Assembly (NCBI GenBank): GCA_963383645.1
Contig: OY726563.1
Location: forward strand, 40,847,831 to 40,911,830
Length of the DNA: 64,000 nucleotides
Direction: 5' to 3'
From: Muscardinus avellanarius
Lineage: Eukaryota; Chordata; Mammalia; Rodentia; Gliridae
The position numbers were made by a program, and so were the translations under genes. This document shows positions 1-12,383 of this stretch, piece after piece. Every line of letters begins with the position of its first letter. Position 1 is the stretch's first letter. Below the pieces are notes generated by a model. The model made no database searches. It was not told the origin of the DNA and worked only from the letters and a program-made list of their open reading frames with translations.

Positions 1-60
1 TGGGAATATATAATTATAGTGACCATTACTGGGAGTACAGAATAAAAACAATAGAAAAGT

Positions 61-825
61 AGCCGGGCGTGGTGGCGCACGCTTGTCATCCCAGCATTCG
101 GGAGGCTGAGACTGGAGGATCGCGGTTTGCGGACAGCCTCAGCTACTTAGTGAGGCCCTCTGCAACTCAGTGAGACCCTATTCCAAAATAAAGAATAAAA
201 ATAGGGCTGGGGTGTAGCTCGGAGGTAGAATGTCCCTGGGTCCCACCCCTACTACCACACACGCACACAAAAGCAGTAGAAAAGCCAAGTGGGATGACAC
301 ACACTTAGAATCCCAGTACTTGGGAGACTGAGAGGAGGATTGCAGGTTTGAAACTAACCTCAGCAAATTAGTAAGGCTCTCAGTGAGATCCTGTTTACAA
401 ATAAAAAATAAAGCTGGGCCTAGTGGCACATGCTTATTAATCCCAGTACTTGGGAGCCTGAGACAGTAGGGTCTCATGTTTGAGGACGGCCTCAGCAACT
501 AATGAGACTCTCATCAACCTAGTTAGATCCTGTTTCAAAAAATCGCTGGGCGTGGTGGCACACGCTTATAATCCCTGCGCTTGGGAGGCAGAGACAGGAG
601 GATCGGGCAGGTTCGAAGCCAGCCTTGCTGGCTTAAGAGACCCTGTTTCCAAATAAAAATATAAAATAGGTCTGGGAGTGTAGCCCGGAAGTAGAAGGGC
701 TTCCAGGAACCCCAGTACCACCAAGAAAAAAAAGCAGGACTTATGAGGGCCTGTTTCAAAATAAAGAATAATAGGGCTGGGGATGTAGCTCGGAGGTAGA
801 ATGCCCCTGGGTTCCATCCCCAGTA

Positions 826-872
<47 letters not shown>

Positions 873-1276
873 TCAAATAGGGCTGGGGATGTTTCTAGGA
901 GGTAGAATGCCCCCAGGTTCAATTGCCAATACCACAAATAAAACAATAAAAGTCGGACATGGTGGCACAAGCTTGTAATCCCAGCGTTCGAGAGGCTGAG
1001 ACTGGAGGATTGTGGTTCGCAGACAGCCTCAGCTACTTAGTGAGGCTCTCCGCAACTTAGTGAGACCCTGTTTGAAAGTAAAGAGTAAAAAATAGGGCAG
1101 GGGGTGTAGCTCAGAGGTAGAGTGCCCCTGAGTTCCATCCCCAGACCCGTAAAAATAAGTCTGGGGCTATAGCTCAGAGGTAGAATGCTCCTGAGTTCGA
1201 TCCCCAATAACACACACGAACACATGCACACGCTCATACACAGAACAAGGAATGGGTTTGTTTTATAGTAAACTGA
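61..1276 (+). repeat. Cluster of B1-dID-type SINEs with an (AC)n tract
   Basis: Four or more SINE copies in tandem on the + strand. The copy at 61-275 shows the whole architecture: a 7SL-like left arm starting GCCGGGCGTGGTGGCGCACG, an A-rich linker, then a tRNA-like right arm with GGGCTGGGGTGTAGCTCGGA and GGTTCCA box-B-like sequence. The copy at 541-722 belongs to the palindrome-bearing subfamily (left arm ending in an inverted GCCAGC/GCTGGC pair). An (AC)n microsatellite at about 824-870 starts directly after a right arm ending in CCCAGTACC. No gene is seen here. Confidence 0.85.
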
Positions 1277-1284
1277 TATTTTTG

Positions 1285-1415
1285 TTTCTTTTCTTTTTCT
1301 ATATATTTTGAGACACGTTCTCACTATGTTGCCCAGGCTGACCTCAAACTTAAATTCCTCCCACCTCAGCCTCCTGAGTAGTTGGGATTACAGGCCTGCT
1401 CCACTGCACCTGGGT
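1285..1415 (-). repeat. Alu/B1-like monomer, older type
   Basis: Read on the - strand this is a 7SL-derived monomer. On the + strand it shows GAGACACGTTCTCACTATGTT and GCCTCCTGAGTAGTTGGGAT. It lacks the tRNA-like right arm of the local SINE family and looks more like a free 7SL monomer (FLAM/proto-B1 type). Confidence 0.55.
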
Positions 1416-1849
1416 TAAATGTAATTCATAAAGAAATTGAAACAGCCCTACTGTGAACAGGACAGGAAGACCGTGTGTGAGGATAGGCATAAGTTTCCGT
1501 CATGTCCCATAACAGTATCAGTTACTTTACAAAGCGTGAGGCCCAAGTCTGGTGGGAATAATTGTCTAGTTCTTCTGAGGGAATCACAAGGGCTTCACAA
1601 GGAATTATGATCCAAGCTGCATTCTCTTCCTTGATAGCAGAATGGATCAGCAGCACTTAAACAGATCCCCCTCAGCTGGGTAGCGGCCCATCTTTCATTC
1701 AGTACACAGTATAGACAGTCTCCGTGAATGAGATGTCAGACGTCTTCCAGCAGCTCCTTTAACATTTTCCTTAGATATTTCTCTCCTCTTCTCTCCTCTT
1801 CTTTTGTGTGTATGTGTTTCCTTCTATTACTGAGCTATGCCCAGCCCTT
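1416..1849. other. Unassigned single-copy-looking sequence
   Basis: No SINE, LINE or LTR landmark and no convincing reading frame or splice pair is visible. It may be upstream intron of ZNF81 or intergenic DNA. Confidence 0.4.
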
Positions 1850-2478
1850 CTTATTATTTTATTTTGAAACAGGGTCTCACAAATTTGCTGACACTGGCCT
1901 TGAACTTGCAATCCTCCTGTCTCAGCCTCCTGAGCCACTGGGATCATAGATTGTAGGCATGCACCACAATAACATCCAGTGAGATTTTTTTTTTTTTTTT
2001 GCGGGTCTGGGGATGGAACCCAGGGGCATTTGACCTCCGAGCTACACCCCCTGCCCTATTTTTTATTCTTTATTATGAAATCGGGTCTCACTGAGTTGCA
2101 GAGGGCCTGACTAAGTAGCTGAGGTTGTCCTCGAACCGTGATCCTCCAGGTGTCAGCCTCCCTAATGCTGGGATTACAAGCATGTGCCACCACGCCCGGC
2201 TGAGATTTTGGTTTTGTATTGGGGATTGAACCCAGGAGCATTCTACCTTTGAGCCCCACCTGTAACCTATTTTATTTATTTATTTATTTTTTGGTACTGG
2301 GAATGGAACTTAGGGGCATTGTGCCTCCGAGGTATACACCAGGCCTATATTTTAGTCTTTTTATTTTGAAACAGGGTCTCACTGAGTTGCATAATGGGTC
2401 CTCGCTAAGTAGCTGAGGCTGTCCAGCAAACTGTGATACTCTGGTCTCAGCTTCCCGAATGCTGGGATTACTTATTTT
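1850..2478 (-). repeat. Three SINE copies, - strand
   Basis: Reverse-oriented SINE left arms and full copies lie at 1850-1975, 1987-2200 and 2205-2475. The middle copy is flanked by TGAGATTTT on both sides (about 1980 and 2201), a good target-site duplication, so it is a genuine retroposition event. Confidence 0.8.
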
Positions 2479-2479
2479 T

Positions 2480-3152
2480 TATTTTTTATTTTCTTTTTTA
2501 AAAAATTTTATTGGTGCATTGTAGTCATACATCTAAATGGAGTATAAGATGGTGGAGGCATATAAGCATACATCACCCAATTAGCCCTTCCCCAATTCCC
2601 ACCCCATTCCCTCCCCTCCCTCCTTCTCATGTTTGGCTTAGCGATTGACTTTGATATGTTTGTTAAAGTACATCATGTGCATTAGAGTTTCCCTCTTCCC
2701 CCTCCCATCCCCTCAGTTAGGTCATCTTATTTGCTTATCTGTAGTATCTCCTTCTTTGTCTAGAGTCCCTCCTATGACCCATTTTCTCCCTAGCTTCTAC
2801 ATATTAGGGAGAGCATCTGATTTCTTATTTTTTGTGACTGACTAATCTCACTCAGCATAATGTTCTCCGGTTCCATCCATTTCCCTGTAAATGATGTAAT
2901 TGTGTTTTTCTTTATGACTGAGTAAAATTCCATTGTGTACATATCCCACAGCTTTGTAATCCATTCATCTGTTGATGGACAGCTGGGCTAGTTCTGTAGT
3001 TTGGCAATGGTGAATTGTGTGTTTATGAACATAGATATACATTAATTAGTGGTAGTTCGGGTTCAATTCTTTGGGGCAGATACGGTATTGCTGGATCATA
3101 TGGTAAGTGCATTCACATTCTTCTGAGAATCTTACATACTATTTTTCAAAGT
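2480..3152 (-). mobile_element. LINE-1 3' end, 5'-truncated
   Basis: Read on the - strand this is the end of L1 ORF2 followed by a 3' UTR and a tail. The + strand starts with a T-rich tail and TTTTATTGGTGCATTG, the 3' terminus shared with the other young L1 ends in this window (3512, 14435, 18676). Further in, AAAATTCCATTGTGTACATA and ATCCATTCATCTGTTGATGG are the inverse of the conserved L1 ORF2 C-terminal coding region. Homology stops at about 3152, where a SINE begins. Confidence 0.85.
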
Positions 3153-3510
3153 TTTTTTTTTTGCGGTACTGGAGATGAAACCCAGGGCCATTATACCTCC
3201 AAGCTACACCCCAGTTCTATTTTTTAGTCTTTTTATTTTTTGAAACAGGGTCTCACTGTGTTGCAAAGGGCCTCGCTAAGTAGCCGAGGCCGTTTGGGGA
3301 CCACGATCCTCCTGATCCTCCCGTCTCTGTCTCCCGGATGCTGGGATTACAAGCATGTGCCACCACATCCGGCCTAATTTTTTAAATTTTGAAACAGGGT
3401 CTCATTAAGTTGCTGAGGGCCTTGCTAAGTAGCTGAGATGAGCTTTGAACCTGTGATCCTTGTGTCTCAGCTTCCCAATCATGGGGATTGCATGCCTACA
3501 TCTATAGAGT
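3153..3510 (-). repeat. SINE copies between two L1 ends
   Basis: One full SINE in reverse (3153-3375, right arm then left arm) and a second partial left arm (3376-3510). Confidence 0.8.
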
Positions 3511-3511
3511 G

Positions 3512-5037
3512 AATTAAAAAAAATTTTATTGGTGCATTATATTCATACATCATATTGGGGTAAAAAACTTGTGTGTACATACATGTGCACATCACTGATT
3601 TAACCCCTAACCAATTCTCACCCCATTCCCTCCCCGTCCCTCCCTCCCTTGCTTGGCTTAGTGGATGACTTCGATATGTTTAAGTACATTGTTTGCTTTA
3701 GAGATTTTCCTTCATCCCAGGTTGTCTGTTTTGTTTGCTCCTCTATAGGATTTACTTTTTTTTCATCTAGAGTTCCTCCTATAACCCATTTCTCCCTAGC
3801 TCTCACATATTAGGGAGAGCATATGATTTCTTATTTTTTGTGATTGACTAATCTCACTTAGCATAATGTCCTCCAGTTCCATCCATTTTCCTGAAAATCA
3901 TGTAATTGAGTTCTTTTTAATGGCTGAGTAAAATTCCATTGTGTACATATCCCACAGTTTTATAATCCATTCATCTGTTTATGAACGTCTTGGCTGGTTC
4001 CATAGTTTGGCTATGGTGAATTGTGCAGCTATGAACATAGATACACATGCATTAGTTTGGTAGTTTGGTTTCCTATCTTTTGGGTAGATACCCAGAAGTG
4101 GTATTGCTGGATCAAATGGTAGATTTGTTCCCATTCTTCTGAGGATTCTCTATACTGTTTTCCAAAGTGGTTGCACTAATTTTCAATCCCACCAACAATG
4201 TCTTAGAGTTCCCAGTTCTCCACATCCTCGCCAGCATCTGTTGTTGTTTGTGTTTTGAATGATTGCCATTCTAGTTGGAGTTAGGTGAAATCTCAGCATA
4301 GTTTGTATTGCATCTCTCTGATTGCCAGTGATGTTGAGCATTTTTTCATGCATTTATTGGCCATTTGAATATCTTCTTTTGTGAAGTGTCTATTTAGTTC
4401 CTTTGCCCATTTTGTTATTGGATGCTTTGTTTTTTTAGTGTTGAGTTTCTTGAGTTTTCTGTATATTCTAGATATTAGTCCTCTATCGGAGGTGTAGGTG
4501 GCAAAAATCTTCTCCCATTCTATTGGCTCTTGATTGAGGTGCTTGACAGTTTCCTTTGCTGAACAGAAGCTCTTCAGTTTCATGCAATCCCATGTATTGA
4601 TTCGCCTTTTAGTTTGTTGTGCCTTTGGGGTCTTGTTGAGAAAGTGTTTATCTGTGCCTATGTGTTGTAGTGTGGACCTATGCCCTCTTCAAGGAGCTTC
4701 AAGGTCTCTGGTTTAATTTCCAAGTCTTTGATCCATCTTGAGTTGACTTTTGTACAGGGTGAGAAAGTGGGATTAATTTCCAATTTTCTGCATATGGTTA
4801 ACCAGTTTTGCCAAAACCATTTGTTGAACAGGCTTTTTTCCAGTGTATGTTTTTGGCCCCTTTGTCAAAAATCAATTGGCTGAAAGTGTGTGGATTTGTT
4901 TTGAGTTTTCTATTCTGCTCCATTGGCCTATGTATCTGTTTTTGTGCTGGTACCGTGCTGTTTTTATTACAATGGCTTTGTAGTATAGTTTAAAGTCAGG
5001 TATTGTGTGCAGTGAATTTTTGTTTCTGATTTTTTTA
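3512..5037 (-). mobile_element. LINE-1 3' third with ORF2 C-terminal relic
   Basis: A 5'-truncated L1 on the - strand. The 3' terminus is at about 3512 (T-rich run, TTTTATTGGTGCATTATATT). The region 4293-4583 keeps an open frame for the C-terminal part of the L1 ORF2 reverse transcriptase/endonuclease protein. Recognisable landmarks in it are [28 protein letters not shown] and [12 protein letters not shown]. Coding similarity extends to about 5037 but is broken by stops, and the endonuclease and reverse transcriptase catalytic domains are absent, so the copy is dead. Confidence 0.9.
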
Positions 5038-5084
5038 TCTTTCAGCTCTAGACTTTTCAGGCGCTTTTTGCTTGCTTATTTATT

Positions 5085-5305
5085 TATTTAGTGTGTGGGG
5101 GGGTGCTGGGAATAGAAAGACCCAGGGGTATTCTACCTCAGAGCTACACCCTCAGCCTTATTTTTTTATTCTTTATTTTGAACCAGTCTCACTAATTTGC
5201 AGAGGACCTCACTAAGTAGCTGAGGCTGGCCATGAACCTGTGATCCTCCTGTCTCAGCCTCCCAAGTACAGGGATTATAAGCGTGCACCATCACCCCTAG
5301 CTCAG
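5085..5305 (-). repeat. SINE copy
   Basis: Reverse copy with the right arm (GAGCTACACCCTCAGCC) first and the left arm after it. It follows a TTTA-rich stretch. Confidence 0.8.
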
Positions 5306-5457
5306 GTGTTATTTTATACTTCGTTTCTCAGTCTAACCTATTTACTCACTCATTATAAAAAATATTTTTATATGTTCTTGAGCACTGGTTTAAAATTTTT
5401 CTCTCCTAGTTCTGGCATCTGGCTGAACTCAGCTCAGTCTCTGCCTTTTCCATGGCA

Positions 5458-5501
5458 CTCTCCCCTCCCCTCCCCTCCCCTCCCCCCTCCTCCTCCTTCT
5501 T

Positions 5502-5547
<46 letters not shown>

Positions 5548-5578
5548 TCTCTCCCTCCCTCCCTCCCTCCCTCCCTCC
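5458..5578. repeat. Polypyrimidine (CT)n/(CCCT)n microsatellite
   Basis: CCCCT repeats, then a long (CT)n run, then CCCT repeats. It is flanked by unassigned sequence at 5306-5457. Confidence 0.9.
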
Positions 5579-5579
5579 A

Positions 5580-5998
5580 CACTTTTCTTTTTCTGCATTA
5601 TTTTAGATAATATTATAACTTTTGTGAAACATATAGTAGAGATGTTGGATTCTGATTCAATATCCTTTGGATATTGCTGACTTGTTTGCGTTCTGTAGTG
5701 AGCACTTACTTTGGCTGGATTCCAACTAAAAGCTGTGTCTATGGTTTGTCAGATTTCAGTTCATTTACATGCCTGAGCAGGGATTTGGATAGAGTTCATA
5801 CTTACAGAATTTAGACCCCTTCTGCCTCTGGATACCTTTCCGGATTCTCTCCTAATTTTCAGTGGTTGTGATGACTATGAAACACCCCTTTGATTTTTCA
5901 GATCATTAAGACTGATGATTTTTATTGGAATTTTAGTTCCTCTGCATAGATGAAGCCTATTTGCAAAGCTAAAGTGTCATCATTCTGTTTTATTTTCA
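5580..5998. other. Unassigned sequence
   Basis: AT-rich, without a repeat landmark I can name and without a supported reading frame. It could be a decayed LINE 3' UTR. Confidence 0.3.
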
Positions 5999-5999
5999 G

Positions 6000-6001
6000 A
6001 G

Positions 6002-6046
<45 letters not shown>

Positions 6047-6450
6047 CTGGGGATCGAACCCATTTTACCTCTGAGCTGCATCTCCAGGACTATTTTCTTT
6101 TTTATTTTGAAATAGGGTCTCACTAAATTGCAGAGGATCTCACGAAGTACCTGTGACTGACTGCGAACCTGTGATCCTCCTGTCTTAGCCTCTCAGGATT
6201 ATGGGTATTCACCACCATGCTTAGCTTCCATTCCTTCTTTCAAGTCTCAGTTCTCCTTCAATGAATGCCTATTGCTAGACGTGGTGGCACACGCTTATAA
6301 CCCCAGTACTTGGGAGGTTGAGACAGGAGAATCACAGGTTCAAGGACAGCCTCAACAAGTAGCTGAGACTAATTAACCTAGTGAGACCCTGTTTCAAAAC
6401 AAAACTAAAATAGAGATTCAATTGGGTTCAGTCTCCAATACCACAGAAAA
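6000..6450. repeat. (GT)n tract plus reverse and forward SINEs
   Basis: (GT)n at about 6003-6045 directly abuts the 3' end of a reverse SINE (to about 6235). A forward SINE follows at about 6270-6450. Confidence 0.8.
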
Positions 6451-6685
6451 ATGCCTGATTTTGTTCTTCTTCAGTATCTTCAGTTAGTTGTTTTATATAT
6501 TTTGTTCACAGTTTATAATTATCTATATGAGAGTTGGTCTGATAAAAGCAATGAAGCCATACTGAAACTTATTTTTGCTAATTTCTACCTATATCTTGAG
6601 GTTTGGATCAATATTTGTTTTTCCCTTTAATACTTTTTGCAGAATTTGTTGAAAAGATTGTCTTTTCCCCCACGGAATCACATTG
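6451..6685. other. Unassigned AT-rich sequence
   Basis: No recognisable gene or repeat landmark. Confidence 0.3.
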
Positions 6686-6689
6686 ACAC

Positions 6690-7772
6690 CAGTTGGTACA
6701 CGCTTGTAATCCCAATACTTGGGAGGCTGAGACAGGAGTATTACAGGTTCACGGCCAGCCACAGCTACTTTGTGAGGCCCTCCACAACCTAAATCAGACC
6801 CTGTTTTAAAATAAAAATTAGGCCAGGCGTGGTGACACACCCTTATAATTCCAGCACTTGGGAGGCTGAGACAGGAGGATCACACAGGTTTGAAGCCAGC
6901 CTCAGCTACTTAGGCTCTCAGCAACTTGGTGAGACCCTGTTTCCAAATAAAATATAAAATTGGTCTGGGAGTGTAGCCTGGAGGTAGAAAGCCCCTGGGT
7001 TCCATCTCTAGTACCACAAAAAAGTAAAAAAAAACAACAAAAAGAATAGCCTGGTGTGGTGGCACATACTTGTAATCCCTGTACTTGAAAGGCTGAGACA
7101 GGAGGGTAGTGGGTTTGCAGCCACCTTCAGCTATTTAGTAAGGCCCTCTGCAGTAGGGAGACCTTGTTTTATTTTATTTATTTATTTATTTATTTTTTTG
7201 GTGGTACTGGGGTTCCTGGAAGCCCTTCTACCTCCGGGCTACACTCCCAGACCTATTTTTTATACTTTTTTATTTGGAAACAGGATCTCATAAGCCAGCG
7301 CGCGCGGCTGGCTTCGAACCTGTGCGATCCTCCTGTCTCTGCCTCCCAAGCGCGGGGATTACAAGCGTGCGCCACCACGCCCGGCCAAGGGAGACCTTGT
7401 TTTAAAACAAAAGAATAGCCAGGCGTGGTGGCGCACGCTTGTAATCCCCTCGCTTGGGAGGCAGAGACAGGAGGATCAGGAGGCAGAGACAGGAGGATCG
7501 CGCAGGTTCAAAGCCAGCCACGCGCGCTGGCTTAGGAGACCCTGTTTCCAAATAAAAAAATGTAAAAATAGGTCTGGGAGTGTAGCCCGGAGCTAGAAGG
7601 ACTTCCAGGAACCCCAGTACCATGCAAAAAAAAAAAAGAATAAAAAGTAGGGCTGGGGTGTAGCTGAGAGATAGCTTGCCCCTGGGTTTCTAGGGCTCGG
7701 GGTGTAGCTCGGATGTAGAATGCCTCTGAGTTCCATCCCCAGTACTCCATCCTCAGTACTGGGAAAAAACAG
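6690..7772. repeat. SINE cluster including two palindrome-type copies
   Basis: Forward copies lie at 6690-7028 and 7048-7170. A reverse palindrome-type copy (about 7190-7385) has AGCCAGCGCGCGCGGCTGGC at its centre. It is followed head-on by a forward palindrome-type copy (about 7415-7625), and then by right-arm fragments to 7772. The two palindrome-type copies are CpG-rich and little decayed, which suggests recent insertion. Confidence 0.85.
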
Positions 7773-7774
7773 TT

Positions 7775-8215
7775 ATCTGCATAGATGTTGGTTTGTTTCT
7801 TTTCTAATTTGAGTAGATATCTGTCTATCCTTATATTAGTAGCATAGGGTCTGAATTACTCTAACTTTCTAGTAAGTCTTAACATTAGGTAGTAGAAAGC
7901 CTGTATACTTGTCCTTGCTGTGGCTGTTCTACGTGTTTGAACTTTAACAACGCCTTGTCAGTTTCTACCAAAATAAAAAAAACAATTGACCGAACAAGTA
8001 GAAGACAGATGAGTAAGATGAAAGGGAGTTTCAACAACACCCAACCAATTCGATTGATATATTATAAAATCCTACTCCCTAAACCTATACCCAGCAACAG
8101 CTAAATATACATTATTTCCAGGAAAATAGAATATGGAACATTCCCCAAGATAGATTATGTAGAAATCAGACATCGTATATTTTCTAACTGCCATGGTATA
8201 GGAAAGGAACCAAAA
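7775..8215. mobile_element. Old LINE-1 fragment with internal inversion
   Basis: Segment 7775-7970 matches L1 ORF2 in - orientation (late ORF2: the region ending in CAGTTTCTACC on the + strand). Segment 7975-8215 matches mid-ORF2 in + orientation (GAACAAGTAGAAGACAGATG; ACATTCCCCAAGATAGA). Adjacent opposite-facing ORF2 pieces are what a 5'-inverted (twin-primed) L1 insertion leaves. No open frame remains. Confidence 0.6.
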
Positions 8216-8224
8216 AAAAAAAAA

Positions 8225-8740
8225 AGCTGGACGCGATGGTGCACGCCTGGCATGAAGACAGGAGGTCACAGGTGCGAGGCTATCCTGAACAAATTAGCGA
8301 GGCTCTCAGTAACTCAGCGAGACTCCACTTCCAAGTAAAAATAAATGAAATAGGGCTGGATGATGTAACTTGAAGGTAGAATGGCCCAGCACCAAAACCA
8401 AAAGAGCAAAAAAGCAAAAAAAAAAAAAAACCAAAAAACAAAACCAAGAGCAAATGGTCTTATTTTTGAAGAATAAATGAAAGCAACACTTAACAGTAGA
8501 AAGACTTCTGTGACGTTTAAAAGTGGGAGAAGCTGGGCACGGTGGTTGCACACCTATAATCCTAGTATGTGGGAGGCTGAGACAGGAGAATCTCTGGTTC
8601 AAGGACAGCCTCACCAGCATAGCAAGACTCGGCGACCTAGCAAGACTCTGTTTTAAATTAAAAAAAAAGGGCTGGGGTGTAGATCATAGGTAGAACTCCC
8701 TGGGTTCAATCTCCGGTGCCAAAATACCGGTGAGGAGATG
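8225..8740 (+). repeat. Two SINEs around a short spacer
   Basis: Forward SINE copies at about 8225-8400 and 8530-8735. The 130-bp spacer holds an A-run and unassigned sequence. Confidence 0.75.
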
Positions 8741-8744
8741 GGGA

Positions 8745-9045
8745 GATAATACTTGCCTCCTTCTAAAAGTTACAGTACACAGTTTTTCTATGAACATGAA
8801 TAATGCAATAGAATCAAAGTTATGAAACTCTTTTTATTGGTGCCTATATTCTCACATCATAATATGGATCGTGTTGACACTGGCAGATATTCACACGGTA
8901 CTTGGTGCCCGCCCCCCACTTCTCCGTTTCCCTCTCTCCCAATACTGAGCGTCCAGGTTAACAATGTTCTATTCACACGTATACACATAGTCGCATGCAG
9001 CTTTTCCATGAATGAACCTCAGCCCAATTTTAAAAATACAATGAA
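8745..9045 (-). mobile_element. Probable decayed LINE-1 3' tail plus unassigned flank
   Basis: From about 8830 the + strand reads TTTTTATTGGTGCCTATATT followed by TCACATCATAATATGG. This resembles the 3' terminus of the young L1 copies here (TTATTGGTGCATTGTATTCA...CATCATA), so it is probably an older L1 end on the - strand. The flanks are not assigned. Confidence 0.45.
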
Positions 9046-9047
9046 CA

Positions 9048-9500
9048 ACAGCCGGGAGTGGTGGCGCACACTTGTAATCCCAGCTTTGGGGAGGCTGAGA
9101 CTGGAAGATCGTGGTTTGTGGCCAGGCTCAGCTACTTAGTGTGGGCCTCGGCAACTCAGTGAGACCCTGTTTCAAAATAAAGAATAAGCCGGGCGTGGTG
9201 GCGCACGCTTGTAATCTCCGCGCCTGGGAAGCGGTGGCGGGAGGATCGCGCAGGTTCGAAGCCAGCTGTGCTGGCTTAAAGAGACCCTGTTTCCAAATAA
9301 AAAAAGTATAAAAAGTAGGTCTGGGAGTGTAGCCCGGAGGTAGAAGGGCTTCCAGGAACCCCATTACCACAAAAAAAGAAAGAGAAAGAAAGAAAGAAAG
9401 AAAGAAAGAATAAAAATTCGGGCAGGGGGTGTAACTCAGAGGTAGAATGCCCCTGGGTTCCATCTCCAGTTCTGCAAAAAAAAAAAAAAAAAAAAAACAA
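9048..9500 (+). repeat. SINE cluster with (GAAA)n and A-tail
   Basis: A full forward SINE with a palindrome-type copy (about 9187-9375) inserted in its linker. An (AAAG)n run (about 9375-9410), a right arm and a poly(A) stretch follow. It lies 140 bp before the KRAB-A exon. Confidence 0.8.
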
Positions 9501-9576
9501 TGAACAACAGAAATTAATGATTAGATATTTGTGTTCTATACACTATTGTAGATGTATGTATGGTATATCATGGTGA

Positions 9577-9895
<319 letters not shown>

Positions 9896-10782
9896 TTTTT
9901 TTTTTGTGGTACTGGGGATTGAACCTGGAGGCATTATACCTCTGAGCTACAACTCCAGCCCTCCTTTTTTGTGGTATTGGGGATTAAACTCGGAGTCATT
10001 CTACCTCTGAGCTACATCCCTATCCCTTTTTATTTTTTGTTTTGAAATGGTCTCACTAGGTTGCTGAGATTCTGAGTTACTGAGGCAGCACATACCTGTA
10101 GTCCTAGTACTTGAGAGGCTGAGACAGGAGGATTGCAGGTTTGAGGACAGACTCAGCAACTCAGTAAGACTCTCAGCAACCTAGTGAGACCCCTTTTTAA
10201 AAATAAAAATAAAAATAGGGCTGGGAGTATAGTTGAGAGTTAGAATGCCACTGAGTTCAATCTCAGTACCACAAAATAAATAAACAATAAGTAGCAGAGA
10301 AGCTGGGTGTGGGGATGCATGTTTGTAATCCCAGTGCTTGAGAGGCTGAGACAGGACGATCACAGGTTCAAGGCTAGCCTCAGCAACTTAGCAAGACTAC
10401 CAGCAACTTAAAGAGATCCTGTTTCCAAATAAAAAATAAAATCGGGCTGGGGACATATGTCAAAGGTATTATGCTCCTGGGTTCAATCCCAGGATCACAA
10501 AAAAATAAAAAGGGCTAGAAGTGTAGATTGGAGTGTGGAATGACTCTGGGTTCCATCTCTAATACCACAATAAAGAGAGTTTCTCTAAAGTAGAATGATA
10601 GCTGGCCATGGTTGTGCACACCTGTAATCCTAGTACTTGGGAGGCCAGGAGAGGAGGATCGCATATTCAAGGCCAACCTCAGCAACATAGTGAGACTGTC
10701 AGCAATTTAGTGAGACCCTATTTCAAAATGAAAAAGGCCTGGGGGTGTACCTTGGAGGTAGAATGCCCCAGGTTCAATTTTC

Positions 10783-10830
<48 letters not shown>

Positions 10831-10850
10831 CATTGGTTCACCCAGGTGTG
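9896..10850. repeat. SINE cluster within ZNF81 intron
   Basis: Reverse right-arm fragments (9898-10030) are followed by at least three forward copies (about 10080-10790). An (AC)n tract (about 10784-10829) starts at the end of the last right arm. These copies split the MLT1 element. Confidence 0.8.
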
Positions 10851-11084
10851 GTGGCTGGCAAGTCTAATCTCCATAGGGCAGGCCGTGGGCTGGAAATTCC
10901 ATTAAGAGTTGATATTGAAGTTTTAAGTCCAGAATCCACAGGAAAGCTGGCAGACTGAGCGCTGAGCAGGCTTTCTATGCTGCTGTCTTGAAGCATCATT
11001 TTTTTCTTTTACCTCTCATTATATATTCCTTTTACTCTCAGCGTCTCTGTGGGTCACATGGGGTGACCCAAACCGTTTTTCTTT
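10851..11084. other. Unassigned intronic sequence
   Basis: Not SINE-like. The wording around AATCTCCATAGGGCAGGCCG suggests an old interspersed repeat, but I cannot name it. Confidence 0.3.
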
Positions 11085-11830
11085 TTTTCTTTTTTCTTTT
11101 TTCTTTTTTTTTTTGTGGTACTAGGGGTGGAACCCAGGGACATTCTGCCTCTGAGCTATACCCCCGGCCCTAATTTTTAGTCTTTTTTATTTTTTGAAAC
11201 AGGGTCTTACTGAGTTGCGAAGGACCTTGCTAAGTAGCTGAGGCTGTCCCCGAACCACGATCCTCTGGTCTCAGCCTCCTGAATGCTGGGATTACAAGTG
11301 TGTGCCACCACACTCGGCTCCAAACCTTTCTGTGTCAAAGAAAAATCAAAGCATGGCACTGGAGAGTAGTGATAGCTATAAAACTAAGCTGAGTGTGATG
11401 GCACATGCCTGTAATTCTAGTACTTGGGAGGCTGAGACAGGAGGATCACAGGTTCAAGACCAGACTCAGCAACTTAGGGAGTCTGCAGCCTAGCGAGACC
11501 TTATTTGAAAAACTAGAATGGAAGCAAGTTGTGGGAACAAGCACTTGTAATCCCAGTACTTGGGAGGCTGGCTGAGACAGGAGTATCGCAGGCTCACGGC
11601 CAGTCTCACAACTTAGTGAGGACCTCTGCAACTGAGTGAGACCCTGTTTCAAAATAAAAAATAGGGCTGGGGGTTTAGCTTGGGGGTAGAATGCCCTTGG
11701 GTTCCATCCCTAGTACCACAAAAAAATAAAAAATAAAATGGGCTGGAGGTGTTGCTTGGAGGTAGAATGCCCCTGGGTTCAATTCTTAGTCACACACACG
11801 CACGCACGCACGCACGCACGCACGCAGGAA
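11085..11830. repeat. SINEs and (ACGC)n tract in ZNF81 intron
   Basis: A reverse SINE (about 11085-11320) is followed by two forward SINEs (about 11385-11790). A (CGCA)n/(AC)n run at 11793-11826 abuts the last right arm. Confidence 0.8.
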
Positions 11831-12165
11831 TCAAGTTAAAATGAGGTCATTAAAATGAGCCCTACCCAGGCGTGGTGGCGCACGCTTATAATCTCCGCGC
11901 TTGGGATCACACAGGTTGGAAGCCAGCAGTGCAGGCTTAAGAGACCCTGTTTCCACATTTAAAAAAAGTATAAAAATAGGTCTGGGGTTGTAGCCCGGAG
12001 GTAGAAGGGCTTCCAAGAATCCCAGTACCACCAAAATAAATAAATAAATAAATAAATAAATATGAGTCCTAATCTAATCTGACTGGAGTCTTTATAAGAA
12101 GTGTAAATTTGGACACAGAGACATGCACACAAGGAGAAAGCCAGATGAAGATGGAGGTAAAGATC
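11828..12165 (+). mobile_element. MLT1-like LTR, middle pieces, split by a SINE
   Basis: AATCAAGTTAAAATGAGGTC (11828-11850) and, after a palindrome-type SINE (about 11870-12060), GACTGGAGTCTTTATAAGAA and GGACACAGAGACATGCACAC are successive blocks of an MLT1 LTR in the correct order. They continue the piece at 9803. Confidence 0.75.
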
Positions 12166-12179
12166 AGGTGATAGACTTG

Positions 12180-12336
12180 GGAGAATGAGCCAGGAGGATC
12201 ACAGGTTCCAGATTAGCCTCAGCATCTTAGGCCCTGTGCAACTTTGTGAGACTGTTTCAAAAAAAAAAAAAAAAAAAAACATAAAACAGGGCTGAAGTTG
12301 TAGCTCAGAGGAAGAAGGCCCTGGGTTCAGTGGGCG

Positions 12337-12383
<47 letters not shown>

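Noticed and set aside
566..970. Many 60-140 codon frames over SINE clusters.
   Set aside because: The same peptides (for example those containing PGYTPRPI or GTQGHSTSELH) recur wherever a SINE lies and come from translating the reverse of the repeat.
2480..5037. A single LINE-1 split by SINEs between 2480 and 5037.
   Set aside because: Both parts contain the same L1 3' terminus and overlapping ORF2 end, so they are two separate insertions in the same orientation.
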